A stretch of DNA of 64,000 nt from Erythrobasidium yunnanense. Lineage: Eukaryota > Basidiomycota > Cystobasidiomycetes > Erythrobasidiales > Erythrobasidiaceae. The notes below the pieces were generated by a model. It did no database searches, had not been told where the DNA came from, and worked only from the letters and a program-made list of their open reading frames with translations. The stretch covers positions 248,001 to 312,000 of the forward strand of contig BCJC01000004.1 in NCBI GenBank assembly GCA_001600175.1. The letters run 5' to 3'. The position numbers were made by a program, and so were the translations under genes. This document shows, piece after piece, positions 11,318 through 24,699 of this stretch (positions are counted from its first letter, which is position 1; each line of letters opens with the position of its first letter).

Positions 11318-11855
11318 AGGATCGTTGAAAGCTCCGAGTGATGACGTCGCTGGCCAAGAGCATATACATACATACACACATTCGCGGTAGGGTTACAATA
11401 GGGGTAGTTTCCCGTCATGTTATCGGACTTTAGCATGCGTATCGATTCAGTCATTGTATAAAGCTTTGTCTGATGTCGAAGATCAATTTGATACTTCTTG
11501 CAAAGCTTCTCTCGAGAATTCCGTCGAAAAATCATTCAAGTCCTCCCAGCCACCTTATATAGGTAGCCCAAGACAGCAGCCACCGAGTATAACCGCTGTC
11601 GTTGTTGCTTCTGCTGTAAGGCGTCTAAATTCCCATAATGCCACTTTCGTGCCGTGCGCATACGTCCCTGTTCGTATTCTTGCAAGGTCCCAAAACTCCG
11701 CGGCTTTAGCATAGATCGGTGACAAGGCTTGTCGGACAATGCGTATCGCCGTCAAGGGCTCATCTGAATATGCTAGAAAGAGTCCTCGCTCTTCTTGCAA
11801 CTTTCAGCTCTCTCACTCTCACCTGCGTCCATACCTTGCAAACTCAGTAGTAGCG

Positions 11856-12914
11856 ATGGCCGACGATGTGAGAAGGATAGCCTGTAGTGTTAGACTACAC
11901 ATACTGATACGATTACCTCTTTGTGCCGACTTCGTTCCCAGCAACACTCTTGTGAGCGAGCCTTCCGCAAATGCACTCATGTGAAAGCGAAAGTGTCGCT
12001 GAATAACATTCTCAGATACCACCGCGCGGGTCGAGTTTCTCAGCAACGGCGTGAAGATTGCTGGTCTCTTGTATACCCCCAAGGGACACGAGTCTGGTGA
12101 CAAGCTCTCTGGCATAGTCATTGGTCATCCCGGCGGAGGAGTGAAGGAGCAGGCACCGACCACATACGCCAAGCGCCTGGTCGAATATGGCTTTGCAGCC
12201 CTCGTCTTCGATGCTGCGTACCAGGGCGAAAGTGACGGCCAGCCTAGAGGACTCGAAGACCCTTACCAGCGTGCTGAAGATGTCAGATCTGCTGTGTCAT
12301 ACCTGACTACTCGACCAGATATTATCAATGCCGAGAGGATTGCAGCTCTTGGCATTTGCGCGTCTGGAGGCTATGTCTCCTATGCCGCTCAAACAGACAG
12401 CAGGATTAAAGCGGTCGGAACAGTCAGCGCTTTTGATATGGGTGAGATGATCAGAAGTGGGATGGATGGGAAGCAGACTCTGGAGGCCCTGAAGAACACT
12501 CTGGCTTATACCAGCTCGCTACGGACTGCTGCAGCCAACGGTGCTGAACCTACCTATCACGACATCGTTCCTCCTAGCCAGGAGCAAGGGGGTGAAGCAT
12601 ACGACTACTACTTTCGGCGTGCCAAGCATCCTCGCTCCAACAATAAACAGCTCACCCTCAGTCTGGATCGTCTCGCTCAATTTCGCGCATTTTCCGACCT
12701 GAAGTGGATCTCGCCAAGACCTGTACTCATGATAGCAGGAAGTGAGGCACATAGTAAGCCTGCGAGTGAGGCTGCTATAGCTAGCTTGGAGGAGAACAAG
12801 GAGCTGTTCATCGTGGAGGGAGCCACGCATATGTCGCTATACGACCAGGACGATCACGTTACCCCAGCCGTCAAGAAGCTTTCAGACTTCTATTCCAGAG
12901 TTCTTACTGCCTAA
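11856..12914 (+). CDS. alpha/beta hydrolase, dienelactone-hydrolase-like
   Basis: A soluble alpha/beta hydrolase of about 306 residues. The nucleophile elbow reads LGICASGGYVSYAA, the Cys-containing form common in dienelactone-hydrolase-type proteins. Upstream lie the oxyanion-loop pattern IGHPGGGVKEQ and FDAAYQGESDG; near the end GATHMSLYD supplies the likely catalytic His. The natural substrate cannot be told from sequence. The start was rebuilt from three exons: 11856-11867 (MADD), a 10-nt exon 11942-11951, and 12016-12914. The joined N-terminus then reads MADDQHSYTTARVEFLSNGV, which fits the usual start of the family. An ORF caller would begin at the internal Met at 12051. Confidence 0.75.
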
Positions 12915-13340
12915 GAGACTGCAAACATTGTTTTGACGAAGCTTTGTAAGAGGTAGCTATAGCATGGCCGCATGGCGAATGGCAATTCGTCTTCACTGCT
13001 GTGAAGCATGAGAGATTTGAGGGCACTGTTGTTTGACATAAGACTGAAGTTTGCCAGTAGCCGGATGTATAGCTGGCCAGCTTCCTGTTGTATCGACCCA
13101 GCTCTACCGAAGTCGGCTCGATTTGGTACGGTAGTGTACGGGTCGAAGCAGAGCTTTCATCGGAAGTGAATGTGAATGTAGCGATTACATCTGCAGGTTA
13201 TGTGAGCGAGCATGAGGTAAACAACGACCCGGTGAAAATGTGCGTTACCGTAAGATCAGCCTTTCGACCTTGCGACGATATCATTGGATTCGTTCCATTC
13301 AGAAGAGGCCAACCAGTAGATAGGCAGCTAGCTGTCAAGG
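12915..13340. other. spacer upstream of RAMP4-like gene
   Basis: A 426-nt spacer between two plus-strand genes. Part of a long chance frame (13088-13561) runs through it, but that frame ends in the real RAMP4 exon in a different reading frame. I see no gene here. Confidence 0.4.
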
Positions 13341-13657
13341 ATGGTGAGCGAACAAAATACATCACTCTCACATTGTCTCTGATGACGTTCCTTCCTGCTC
13401 TAGTCGACGATAGACCAGCGTCGCCGGACAGCGGCCTTTCAACAACGCGCTATCAGCGGGAAAGCGCCCAAAGGCAAGCCTGCAGCAGTCGTGAAATCAA
13501 ACTCTACAATCTCGCGATACGCAGTCATCGCGCTCGCGTTTGTCCTGCTAGGAGGAGGTAGGGCGGAACACCGAGACTTCGAAAGCATGCGGTACCAGAC
13601 TGATACCTTCACGGGCTTGCAGTCTTCTTTGAACTCGCACGGTTGATCTTCCTATGA
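13341..13657 (+). CDS. RAMP4/SERP1/Ysy6-like ribosome-associated ER membrane protein
   Basis: A 63-residue tail-anchored protein of the RAMP4 family, which associates with the Sec61 translocon and stabilises new membrane proteins. Exon 1 is only the ATG (13341-13343), followed directly by gtgagc. Exon 2 (13404-13557) encodes STIDQRRRTAAFQQRAISGK, the family's basic N-terminal region. Exon 3 (13623-13657) finishes the anchor, and the joined end reads AVIALAFVLLGGGVFFELAR then LIFL-stop. Length and single C-terminal helix match the family, and the frame is open only with these joins. RBBP4-like lies convergently downstream. Confidence 0.8.
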
Positions 13658-13906
13658 GACTCTAGATGATGGGGGCGCGAAGACGAGTAGAGCGGGACGT
13701 GTCAGGCCGGCCAGATCTCAGGGACCAGTCAACGAACTTACCAAGGCAGCAGCAACAAGGCAGTTAGGACAAGGACACTTTAAGCAGTAGCTTTATATTC
13801 GTAGCTCCAGTGCTTGTACAACAGGAAAGAGCAAATGACCGTCTAAAGAAAGCCAATCTGTCCTTCTTCTCTCCCCCCGTACCTCTTCTGTCTCCTATCG
13901 TCCCTC

Positions 13907-15663
<1,757 letters not shown>

Positions 15664-15760
15664 GATTGAAACACTTTCTTGAATCGCTAGGAGCAAAAGA
15701 GCAGAGAGCAGTCAACGCGTCTGTCTTCGTTCGACCTAGACTTACTCTGGGTATTCAAAG

Positions 15761-16583
15761 ATGGCACCTCTTCGTCGTCGAGGAAAGCAAGAACAGCAAG
15801 GAGCTAGTACCACTACTACTGGCAAAGGGAGACAACAGCGAGGAGGAAGAGGCAGTAAATCGGGTGGAAACAGCGACAAGAACGGAGCAAGTCAGGATTC
15901 AGACGACGAGTGGGTACAGTTTCGAGACGGAACAACACATCATATTGACATTACGATGGCAGCACACCCTCCTACAACGTCGTCAGCATATGCATGCAGT
16001 TCCAAGAGTTGCACGGCAAGCAACACCGTTCAAAGAGCGACAAACTCGTTGAAGAAGCAAGCAAAATAGCAAATGAATATACAAAGAGCGTAGAGGATGC
16101 GCTGCTGGTCCAGGAGAAGGAGCTGTAAGTTTCTTCTTTCTCTTTGTTTGGGCCCAGAGTTGACGCGTTCATCGCAAGATCCACGACGTATGAAGCCTTC
16201 GTGCAAGCTACTACAGCAGATCTAGAAGAGAGACAGAACATTCTGAAACAGCTGTCGGACAACTACGTTGCCTTGGAGGTGCGCAAGGGACCCGTCTCGC
16301 TTGAACAGACGTTGACTATACCTTCTCGCAGAACCTACGTCAGAAGCTAGCAGACCGCTATATAGCATACGACAAGAAGCGCTACGCAGGCGTGACTCAG
16401 CACATTGAGAAGGCCGAGAAGGAGACATCCGGTAAGTCGTCTGCATCTAACTCTGACAAACTTCGCCATTCTCCTTTCTTCTTCTTTTCTTTCTTTTCTT
16501 CTTTCTTACGGGACTGCGGTCTCACTTCACTGCTTTTATCGTATTTTCGGCTAGCCATAGACTGGTTCCCCCCTCTCTACTGA
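15761..16583 (+). CDS. small coiled-coil protein of unknown function
   Basis: Five exons give a protein of about 160 residues that I cannot assign. The N-terminal 50 residues are basic, glycine- and threonine-rich and look disordered (GKGRQQRGGRGSKSGG). The rest is an almost continuous coiled coil: KSDKLVEEASKIANEYTKSV, LEERQNILKQLSDNYVALE, NLRQKLADRYIAYDKKRY. It ends AIDWFPPLY. Exon ends read as 15761-15909, 15987-16124, then further joins closing at the stop 16581-16583. The last intron has a long pyrimidine tract. It starts 97 nt from the divergent RBBP4-like gene, so the two probably share a promoter. Confidence 0.6.
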
Positions 16584-17238
16584 ACCGACGGCTATCTTCC
16601 GTTCTTCACGTACTTCACGTATGAGTTACTAATGTACCTTGATCTTATACTCATCGTCGCATATAAAGCTGCAAACAAACAAGTATTACACGCCGTTCAT
16701 CTCCGAAAAACAGCTTTCAGGACGCGTCATATCGCTACGAATCGAAGAATTCCTGCAGGGCGTGGAAGCATCAATGCACAGAGGACGTAATGAGGACTAG
16801 ACTCGCAAGAATCTACCCACGTTCTTCCATCTGAATAAACTCGTGATAAAGCAGTCATGGCAGTAGGCAGTCTGGCGGTGAAGTGCTAGTTCTCATACAT
16901 CGATAGTACTGTAGTAAGTCTAGAAGTAGCAGTAAATCATAATGTATCTGCGACAGACCGTTCCTTGTACCTGAGTAAACCACTATCGCGAATTGGCGAT
17001 CTCTCCGTCCTTATTGCTTGGCTTCTGACATTTCGCGAGTACGAAAGCGTACAGCTATACATCTCCCTTCCTGGGTCGCCATACAATGCTTCGGTGACCT
17101 TGCATCCAGCTCTCAAGACTTTGTCAGTACAGACTGCAGGCGCTGGCCGGACCGCTTCACGCAGACATCTGAGCGGCATTCACTCGCACACTCCTAGGCA
17201 TCATTTCTCTGCATCTCCAAGTCTTACTTGCATCCAGC
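16584..17238. other. spacer, nothing recognised
   Basis: A 655-nt stretch between the coiled-coil gene and the TRP channel gene. Short opposing frames exist, but none shows conserved composition or splice-linked exons. It is probably 3' UTR plus promoter. Confidence 0.4.
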
Positions 17239-20036
17239 ATGGCCGCCTCAGACGGCACCGAGTCCATCTTATCCAGCGCTGCCAATTCACGCTGGAACAC
17301 TTTACGGCCCACCGCTCGGTTCAGGGATGCAGAAGGCCGCTTCAGCAATATCCCAAATCCTCCTGCTTTGACGAAAAGGCATCTATCATATACGGCCTTG
17401 GCGACAAGGGATCTAGATAGAGCTGATGTATGGGGTATCATACATCGAAGTGCGTAGATTCATGCAAGGTATGAGAGGTCATGCGCTGAATGTCTGCTTG
17501 CTGTCGCAGTACGAAGAGATGTCAAGGTGCGCGAAGCGGAGGCATAAGCTCGAAGAGAAAGCCCGACTTACGTCTCTGCTTCGGTATTGCAGAAATGCAT
17601 AGAGACGGCTCTCACGTACGAGCAAATCAACTCTCCAAAAATCGTGTTCAGCGTGATGCGGCCGCTCCAGAATGCATACATGAAGCTCAATTCGCCGTGT
17701 ACAAGTGGGTCTCAGCTTCTTCTTCAGCCTGAGCATGTATCAGCTAATACCTGATCTAGTATATGCATTATTACTCAACAGAGTCTACTTCAACACGCAA
17801 CAATACACGCTCTCCTCTTTGTCCGTAAACAACACACGCGCGATGGTATGCGAGATCCTGGCCATAAAGATTTTACGGCAGCTCTTCGAAGACGACACTT
17901 CCGAGAATGGAGTTTTCCGACTGTGTATCCTGCTCGCTACTTCTTTCTCTCCTTTTCAAGGTGCTCCAAAGTGGGCTTTACCCGAATACATCACGCACGA
18001 TACTTCGCCAGGTGGGGATAATCGCAAAGCGTCAATGTCAGCACTGGAGCTTGCGATAGTATGCGAAGCGAAGCGCTTCATTCGGGCAGTCCCTACGCAG
18101 AAAGTAATCACGAGTATATGGACCGGTCGGATCGTCTATTCCTCCGTCTCTCTACGCTATCTCATCAAAGACCAATATAAGAAACGACCCATCATGAAAT
18201 ACGACTACAAGAACGCTCCCTTATTAGATCATTATAGACTCAGAGTACCAAGAATCAGATCGGCACTCGAATGGTCACACTTCGCGGTGCTTTTCGTGGC
18301 TTATTTAGTCATATTGAGGACGATGCAGCCACATAGAATGAATGCATATGAAATCTTCTGGATCGTCTATGGATTCGGGTTTGTTCTAGATAAGTGTAAG
18401 TTTCGCTTCTTAACTACTGAAAGAGTGTCCCTGTTAATATTGCTTGAATGAATCAGTCGCAAGCTTGATGGAACTGGGATGGACCATCTTCTCCTCGAAC
18501 TTATGGTGAGATAATTACCCCCTATCCTTCGTGCAGATTCACCTGACCTGAGATTCGCAGGAACGGACTGGACTTTATCTTCGTCCTGATGTTCGTTATC
18601 TATCTGCCTCTTCGAATCATCGGCCTCCGCTCCGATCAGGAGATGGCTGCCCGCGAAGCTCTAAGCATCCTAAGTAGGCTCTCTCTCCTCTTCCGTGATA
18701 CCACAACCTAATTCACGTCTCGGTTCTTCAGCATGTGCCGGCTGTGTACTCTTTCCCCGTTTCGCATTCGTAACGCTATCCGACAACCTACTCATCCTGT
18801 CAATCCGGTCAATGCTGTCTCAATTTACGAAACTTATGATCCTGGCTATTTGGTGCTTTGCTGGCTTCTTCGTCGCTTTCGTCACGCTAGGCGAGGGAAA
18901 GTACAAGAGCTGGGAGATCATACAGTGGATGGTGAGCGAGAGTCGGTAACTGCTATTTGCGTACAGTGTAACTGACATGCCGATGCGTCTCGACATCAGG
19001 TCTGGATTTGGTAAGTGATAATAGCATCACATCCTCGTTAATCAGCTCTGATTGTCTATATACAGGTTCGGGCTGGACTCAACGGGCATGCAAAAGTCTA
19101 CGCATCTGCATAACTGGCTAGGTCCAGCATTGATGGTCATATACGCCTGTCTGTCAAGTACTTTGCTCCTTACTGTCTTGGTCTCTATCCTTGGACACAC
19201 CTTCAATGCTATCAACAACGATGCCATCGCAGAGCAGATGTACAGGAAAGCTGTGTCGACTTTCCAGGGCGTCAAATCAGATGGTGCGCGCATTTACTTG
19301 CAGAATAACGAGGTAGTACTGATGATATGTGGTACTTCCAGGCATCTTCAGCTTCCAGCCGCCGGTGAACATTCTGGCTTTGCTGATACTCTGGCCAGCG
19401 CGTTTCTTCATGGACGCGCACCACTACCATCAAACCATAGTCTTCTGCGCACGAGTCTCCAACGCTCCTCTGCTTCTCGTCATCAGGCTAGTCGAGCGGT
19501 ATTTCCTCTTTGCCAACCCTGAAGAACGGCCTTTATGGAAACGATTACTGCCTTTCGATCTACAAAGCTCGCGGTTACATCTCGATGATATTTTCGACAA
19601 TGAAGATGATATCGATGATGACTCGCTCCCTGTGGGCGCGTTCAATATCCACGATGGCTTGATGACTCCTGATCCGGAGAGGGAGAGGGATCTATCGCCT
19701 ATGCGGCCGACACAGCATCTCAAGCATGCATCACCATCACATATGGATCGCGAGCACGAGCGCGAGCGAGAGAGGAAGGAAGATAAGCGCCGAAGAGCTA
19801 TGAGCATGTCGGACTGGGGAGCATCGACACAACGATCGGATGCAAGTACGATCAAAGCTAGACCTGCTATTCTTTCCAAGCTGTACGCTGCAAAGAGGGA
19901 GTATACATGGCCGCCTGTGCAGCAGCAGAACGACGAAGAGCAGGAAGCGATTAGAGATCGGTTGGAAAGGATAGAGGAAGGCCAGAAGCGGATAGAGGAA
20001 GCGCTAAAAGGGCTTGGTGGAGGTGATGATGATTGA
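17239..20036 (+). CDS. YVC1: TRP-type vacuolar cation channel, YVC1 family
   Basis: Fungal YVC1-type TRP channels release calcium from the vacuole. The protein starts MAASDGTESILSS and shows the family's cytosolic N-terminal region (VMRPLQNAYMKLN, NTRAMVCEILAIKILRQLFE). Six membrane helices follow, including WSHFAVLFVAYLVIL, NGLDFIFVLMFVIYLPLR and LMILAIWCFAGFFVAFV. The pore region reads VWIWFGLDSTGMQK, followed by the last helix ending SILGHTFNAI. The C-terminal tail holds an acidic stretch (DNEDDIDDD), as in channels gated by calcium, then a charged RERERE-type run and a short coiled coil (RLERIEEGQKRIEEALKGL) that may drive tetramer assembly. Many short introns occur; one tiny exon (IRRDVK) lies near 17510. 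Confidence 0.82.
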
Positions 20037-21217
20037 GAGGTAGTAAATCCATGTAGCTTGCATATCTAGAAGACACATTACCTGTGACCAGGTTGTAAAC
20101 CTGGTACTTAGAAAAGTGATCAAAATCTCTAAAACGTGATCGACGGAAAGAGTACCACTGCTATCGCCTTGGAACTTTGCTGTACCGTTTTCAAAGTCTT
20201 AGTTCTGGGCATTGGCAAAGGTCGCACAATGCGGTGACCTCTTACAGCCGCGATTCTGATTGTGACTCAAGTATTGACTGTTGATAACTGAGAGTCTGTA
20301 TATACGTTGAAACTGGTACTACTAATATGTGTACAGACTAACAAGGTAATCCGTCGAGTATGAAGCCTTTAAGACTGCTGATCGAGGGTCCAGGCACGCT
20401 CTCAGACACTGTATTGATGTTGGAAGCTAGGGCAAAAGAGGGCGGCGAGAAGTACGCGCCTATGGTCAGATCAGCCTTTCCTCATGCTTTCATTGGGACA
20501 AAGTACACTGTCCTAGCACACATCGACGACCGGATCTGAACTCTGACGAGAGACTTTAGGCTTCTCCAACTACGCTTATATGATGCGAGGATTAAGTATC
20601 AATTTGTTAAGAGCGAAGTCTCATTCTTTGCGTTGTAGACAGCACAGCTTGTTCGAAATCCCCTTAGCCTGTCGTTAGATTCGCTCCTCAGGAAGCATTT
20701 CACTGTATTATCCTATACAATGGTCGCAGCACGAGCTCTGTAAGCTGTTGAAAGTAGAAGGCTCTAACATTGCGCGAGGCACTGAGGAGCAGCGTATGCG
20801 AACGAAGGCGCCAGCCGACGCGCAGCATCGCGGCGACGAGCGCGAAGGCAGTGTAAAGATTGTGTCGTCGTCTTCTATTCGTTGTTTTTCGCGAAAGCAG
20901 TGGGAATTGACTGGACAACCTGGTCCATCCTCGCCCTCAAGGCGATTCCAAATTCTTGGCAGTCGTGACAGTGCAGTATGCAGTAGTGTTGCAGAATAGT
21001 TGTGCATCTTGTCTTGTCCAGAGTCGGCTGACTCCTCTCTCGAGAGGAAGCTTTGCTCTTCAGCACCTGGCCTTGTTCGAGGGTATGTATCCGCAATGGT
21101 GGGCGTCCAGGATGATACACCCTAGACTGCACCTATGCAAGCGTCTTGGCTGACTGGTGTGCGCATAGAGTAAAAGCACGACTCCATGCTGGTGGCCTCT
21201 CTGAGCTCGGCGGACGT
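20037..21217. other. 1.2-kb spacer with one doubtful small ORF
   Basis: Between the 3' ends of the TRP channel gene (plus) and the arrestin gene (minus). Apart from the small ORF listed separately, I see nothing that looks coding. For two convergent genes this spacer is unusually long for the window. Confidence 0.35.
20360..20539 (+). CDS. possible small ORF, 59 residues
   Basis: A short frame starting MKPLRLLIEGPGTLSDTVLM and ending HIDDRI. Its composition is protein-like, with a mix of hydrophobic and charged residues, but no family is recognised and nothing else supports expression. It may be chance. Confidence 0.18.
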   Translation: MKPLRLLIEGPGTLSDTVLMLEARAKEGGEKYAPMVRSAFPHAFIGTKYTVLAHIDDRI

Positions 21218-22762
21218 TTAGGTTGCTATCCTGTTTATAGCGGCTGGTACAGCCTGACCTTCGAGAGGCGATCCCGCCAGTTCCATAATCTCCTCCTTCC
21301 ATCTAATACCTCTCTGCATTGTTCTAGCCAGTGTCACCTCCTCAGGCGGGATGCCATAAAGCTTGACGAGACCTTGCATATCGACGACTTTGCACAAGCA
21401 AGAGTAGCAGAGACCTATATCTGTAAGATCGAGTGATTCAGGGAGAGTATGGCCATCAAGCGGTTGTCTGCTATAGGCTGGTAGCTGCATCGTTTCGAGT
21501 AAACAGCAGCACTGGGATACAGACTTATTAGAGGAGTCTCGCTGAACAAGGAAGGAAGAATGCGTACTGAGCTGATTATGGCTCGCTGGCTGACAAAGTT
21601 GATCAGGTAGGTCTTATCAGCTTGACCGTCCGGCTGAGGAACTCGATAATGTAGGGTGATCTCGAAGTAGTGTGCAGCCCGAATGGGCGTTCTAGTACGA
21701 TGATCGGTCGTCTGCGTGACGGTCTGTGAGACAAATATTGAGCAAGAGATGAAGCCTTGAGAGTTAGAATAAGCTTCGCAGCTATCGATGGGGCAAACTT
21801 ACCGTATCTCTCGGTAGCCTCATCTGCTGTACGAATTCATAGGGCTTTCCTTGCGGAATGGTGATCGTCTTCCCTTGTGAGTGGTTGAGCAAGCTCCATA
21901 CGCGAACGGCATTCTTGCGCTGCTGGACTTCGCCGCCTTCGTTCGCAAGCTCGAAAGATTGGACCAGATCGACCACGATATTGGAGAGAATCACCTTTGT
22001 TGTGGGTTGTGGGATACTTAATGTGAGAGTAAGATAGCCGGAAATGAGCAGATAGCGGCTCGCGAGCTGGATGCGCCATGGTCCAAGATGGTCATCCAAG
22101 TTTTCTCTCTCCAAAGTATACGGGTCTGGGATCCCGGTTTCGCACGAGTTGGCAGCTGTAAGATACATTGAGGATACATAAGTCTATACTAATGGAAATG
22201 CTGTACAGGTAGTCAGCTTACAGATCAAGACTGGCTCTTCATGTATCAGATCTTTCCCGAACAGCCCGCAGCGGGGCGCAGTGATACGAAGGATATGGGA
22301 TATTCTGCCGTACTGACACTTTGTGAAGGTGGCCGCATCAGAGGGAACTTGAAGGGAGAAAGGAAAGCTGGCGATTGAAAGAGAGTCTCAGGCATCCGAT
22401 CTCAGCTGGCTAAGCACTTAGTCTCACGTATGTGATCCAGCTTGTAGCTCATCAGAGTTATTTATAGGCAGCTCCTGCGATACATCCAGGATACGCCATG
22501 TCGAGTATTTGCCGTTGACAGCAAGGCTGCAGATGCCAATCTACTGCCTTGCATGAGCTAAGGGCAGATGAAACCATCATGAACTATGTGTCTATCTCAC
22601 GATCTCAGCTCGAACATGGTCAATCTTGCGTGGGGCATCCAGCTCTAGCAGCACTTTGCCTTGGAAAGCAGTGAACGAGTCTTGGGCTTTCGACGGAGAC
22701 AGCATGATCAGGTCGCTCTGATATCTTGCAGAAATCTTGCATTGCGACCTCAGAAATGGCAT
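21218..22762 (-). CDS. arrestin-related protein (alpha-arrestin, Ldb19/Art1-like)
   Basis: Alpha-arrestins bring Rsp5-type ubiquitin ligases to plasma-membrane transporters. The ATG at 22762 starts MPFLRSQCKISARYQ. The arrestin N-domain follows with SFTAFQGKVLLELDAPRKID, then FPFSLQVPSDAATFTKCQYG and GLFGKDLIHEEPVLI. The C-domain part includes RYLLISGYLTLTLSIPQPTT, VWSLLNHSQGKTITIPQG and AAHYFEITLHYRVPQPDGQ. Near the end, LPAYSRQP may act as a PY-like motif for the ligase WW domains. A last segment (KLYGIPPEEVTLARTMQRG) precedes the stop at 21218-21220. Several introns are inferred from frame, and the stretch around 21420-21560 is the least certain join. It is divergent to the EF-hand gene with 322 nt between starts. 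Confidence 0.7.
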
Positions 22763-23084
22763 ATTCAGCTACGATAAGGGTGTCAGGCAGAAATATAAAG
22801 CAGGTCGTCGTCGGGCGAAGCGTGCAGTTCTAGGCCCCTTTTTGTTGCGATAAACAGCACGAGTGCATCCTTGTACGATAGCTAAGGACATTGTGGTATC
22901 TGATATCGATGGTCTAGAGTCTCCTCGTCCTGCCTGCCCATCGAAGCCTCCCACTTTGCCATTTTCGGCGGAGTCGCGAACTGAGTTGAGCGAACGAGCA
23001 AACGAGGTCGAGCAGCGACCAACAACTTCAGGACTCTCAAGACGATATCTTAACATCAAGAATTCTTGATAGTTCTGTTCGACG
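22763..23084. promoter_or_regulatory. divergent promoter region, arrestin / Ssp120-like
   Basis: A 322-nt spacer between two divergent starts. It contains an 'ORF' on each strand, but neither continues a conserved protein. I read it as a shared promoter. Confidence 0.4.
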
Positions 23085-24290
23085 ATGCACCTCAGCGCGT
23101 ACTTGCTGCTGGCCAGTCTGCCGGCTCTCATCCAGGCCCATGGCGGTCACGGGAGCAGCGACGATTCAAACGATGCAGAAGAGGGCGGCGGATGGCACGC
23201 AAGACATATGGCTGAAGAGCGTCAGTCTCAACGACCTCACTGCGACTGTCCCGCGAACGAAAATGACTGACCTTCGCATCCTTCGCACAGATCACATCGA
23301 CGCGTGCGTTTGGCTCTCAAGCAGTCGCAATCAAGCGAGCCCGACTGATCATTATTCTATCTATGTATATGCACGTATAGCTTTGACCTAGGTAGGCATC
23401 ATATCGGCCTTTGAAACATCCATTCTGACGGCCCATGTTTGTCCTCAGAATCCTTCTTCAAGCTCCATGACCTGAATCAAGATGGCATCCTAGACCACAG
23501 CGAATTATCAGCAATCTACGGCTTGCACCATGAGACATCACGCGAGAAGAGCCAAGATGAAGAGCAGCACAAGCGGAAATCCGAAGAGATCATGTCCAAA
23601 GTCCTCTCTATCCTGGATCAGAATGGTGATGGTCTAGTCACAAAGACGGAGTTTGTGTCTGCTGGAGAGAAAGGGTTGCCGGAGTTCTCGCACCATGAAG
23701 GTCTAGGACATCACTATGATTCGGAAGGAGAGTATTTCTTGGTGAGCTCCCCACACAACCTCACTCGAAAAATCCATTCTGAAGGGACATGACAGCACCA
23801 CGAGGAGATGTATCACAACACGCCTGAAACACAGACAGAAGAGAGCTACAACCATCCCGAAGACATTGCTCATTTCGAGCACCACGAGGATATTGAGCGT
23901 CAAGAAGAGGACAAAGCACGTAAAGCCCAAGGATTACCAGCGACGAATCCCGACATCCCATTAGACGATCAGACCGCTCAGCCAGACCACGATGAGATCG
24001 ACGCCAAGCTAGCAGCGAAAGCAGCCGGACAGCAAGTGCTCGGCGGCGGTGCGCCAGATAGCAGTAGTAATAATGATAAAGAAGAAGCTGCGCGACAAGC
24101 ACGCTCGCAAGCCAACAAAGAAGCAACGGAGAAATATAATCTGAGCAAGCAGAAGCAGGAAGCGAAAGCGAGAGGCGCATGGGGTGATAATGGAGAAGGA
24201 TTCAAGAAGCCAAAAGATAAAGTCGACAGACTGAGAGACAGGATCCCGTACAAGTACAGAGTTAGAAGCTCCTTCTTTGGCGATTTCTAA
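23085..24290 (+). CDS. SSP120: secretory EF-hand protein, Ssp120 / nucleobindin-like
   Basis: A soluble protein of the secretory pathway. It starts with a clear signal peptide (MHLSAYLLLASLPALIQAHG). After splicing, EEHHIDAFDLESFFKLHD appears, the family's signature, followed by two EF-hands with full calcium loops: DLNQDGILDHSE and DQNGDGLVTKTE. Downstream come histidine- and acid-rich stretches (FSHHEGLGHHYDSEGEYF) and a charged helical tail (QANKEATEKYNLSKQKQEAK). Exons 2 and 3 are tiny: 23291-23303 (13 nt) and 23382-23392 (11 nt), lying between exon 1 (23085-23220) and exon 4 (from 23449). Without them the frame cannot be joined; with them the conserved HHIDxFD motif is restored. Confidence 0.8.
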
Positions 24291-24699
24291 GGGACATCAG
24301 CTCTGCATCAATAAGAAATGCAGTCAGTTTATTCGTTTTCTAAAGTCTGTCTCTTGTGTCTGCAAGCAAATCTCTTCGATTAGTATACTTTCCAGAAATA
24401 CTGCTGGATCAGTTTCTCGCATGCCTCGTACTCCCGTTGTAGCTGTTTTCTCACAAAATTAATAACACTTCTTATTTTATTCTCGTCTTCATTATTCGGA
24501 GCAGTCTCTATACTTGACATAGGCGGGACAACAACAGCACTGCTCCACTAAACTTTGACAGATTGCCTTCCCTTGGCCAAGTTCGCCCCTCTCGTTTCTC
24601 CCTCATTTCGTTTCGTATACATATGGCTTATTGGAGTTACAGGAGGTTGAGCAGGCATGGCTATCCTCGAGGTTGTGTAGCATGACTTGACGATCTATA
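24291..24699. other. convergent 3' spacer
   Basis: A 409-nt spacer between the stop of the Ssp120-like gene and the stop of the minus-strand XPF-like gene. It is AT-richer than its surroundings and pyrimidine-rich, which fits 3' UTRs of both genes. No gene is seen. Confidence 0.4.

Noticed and set aside
16488-16550. Pyrimidine-rich stretch as a possible regulatory element
   Set aside because: It lies in the last intron of the coiled-coil gene and is explained as an extended polypyrimidine tract.
22769-23131. 120-codon minus-strand ORF over the arrestin / Ssp120 promoter
   Set aside because: It overlaps the signal-peptide exon of the Ssp120-like gene on the other strand and has no recognisable content.
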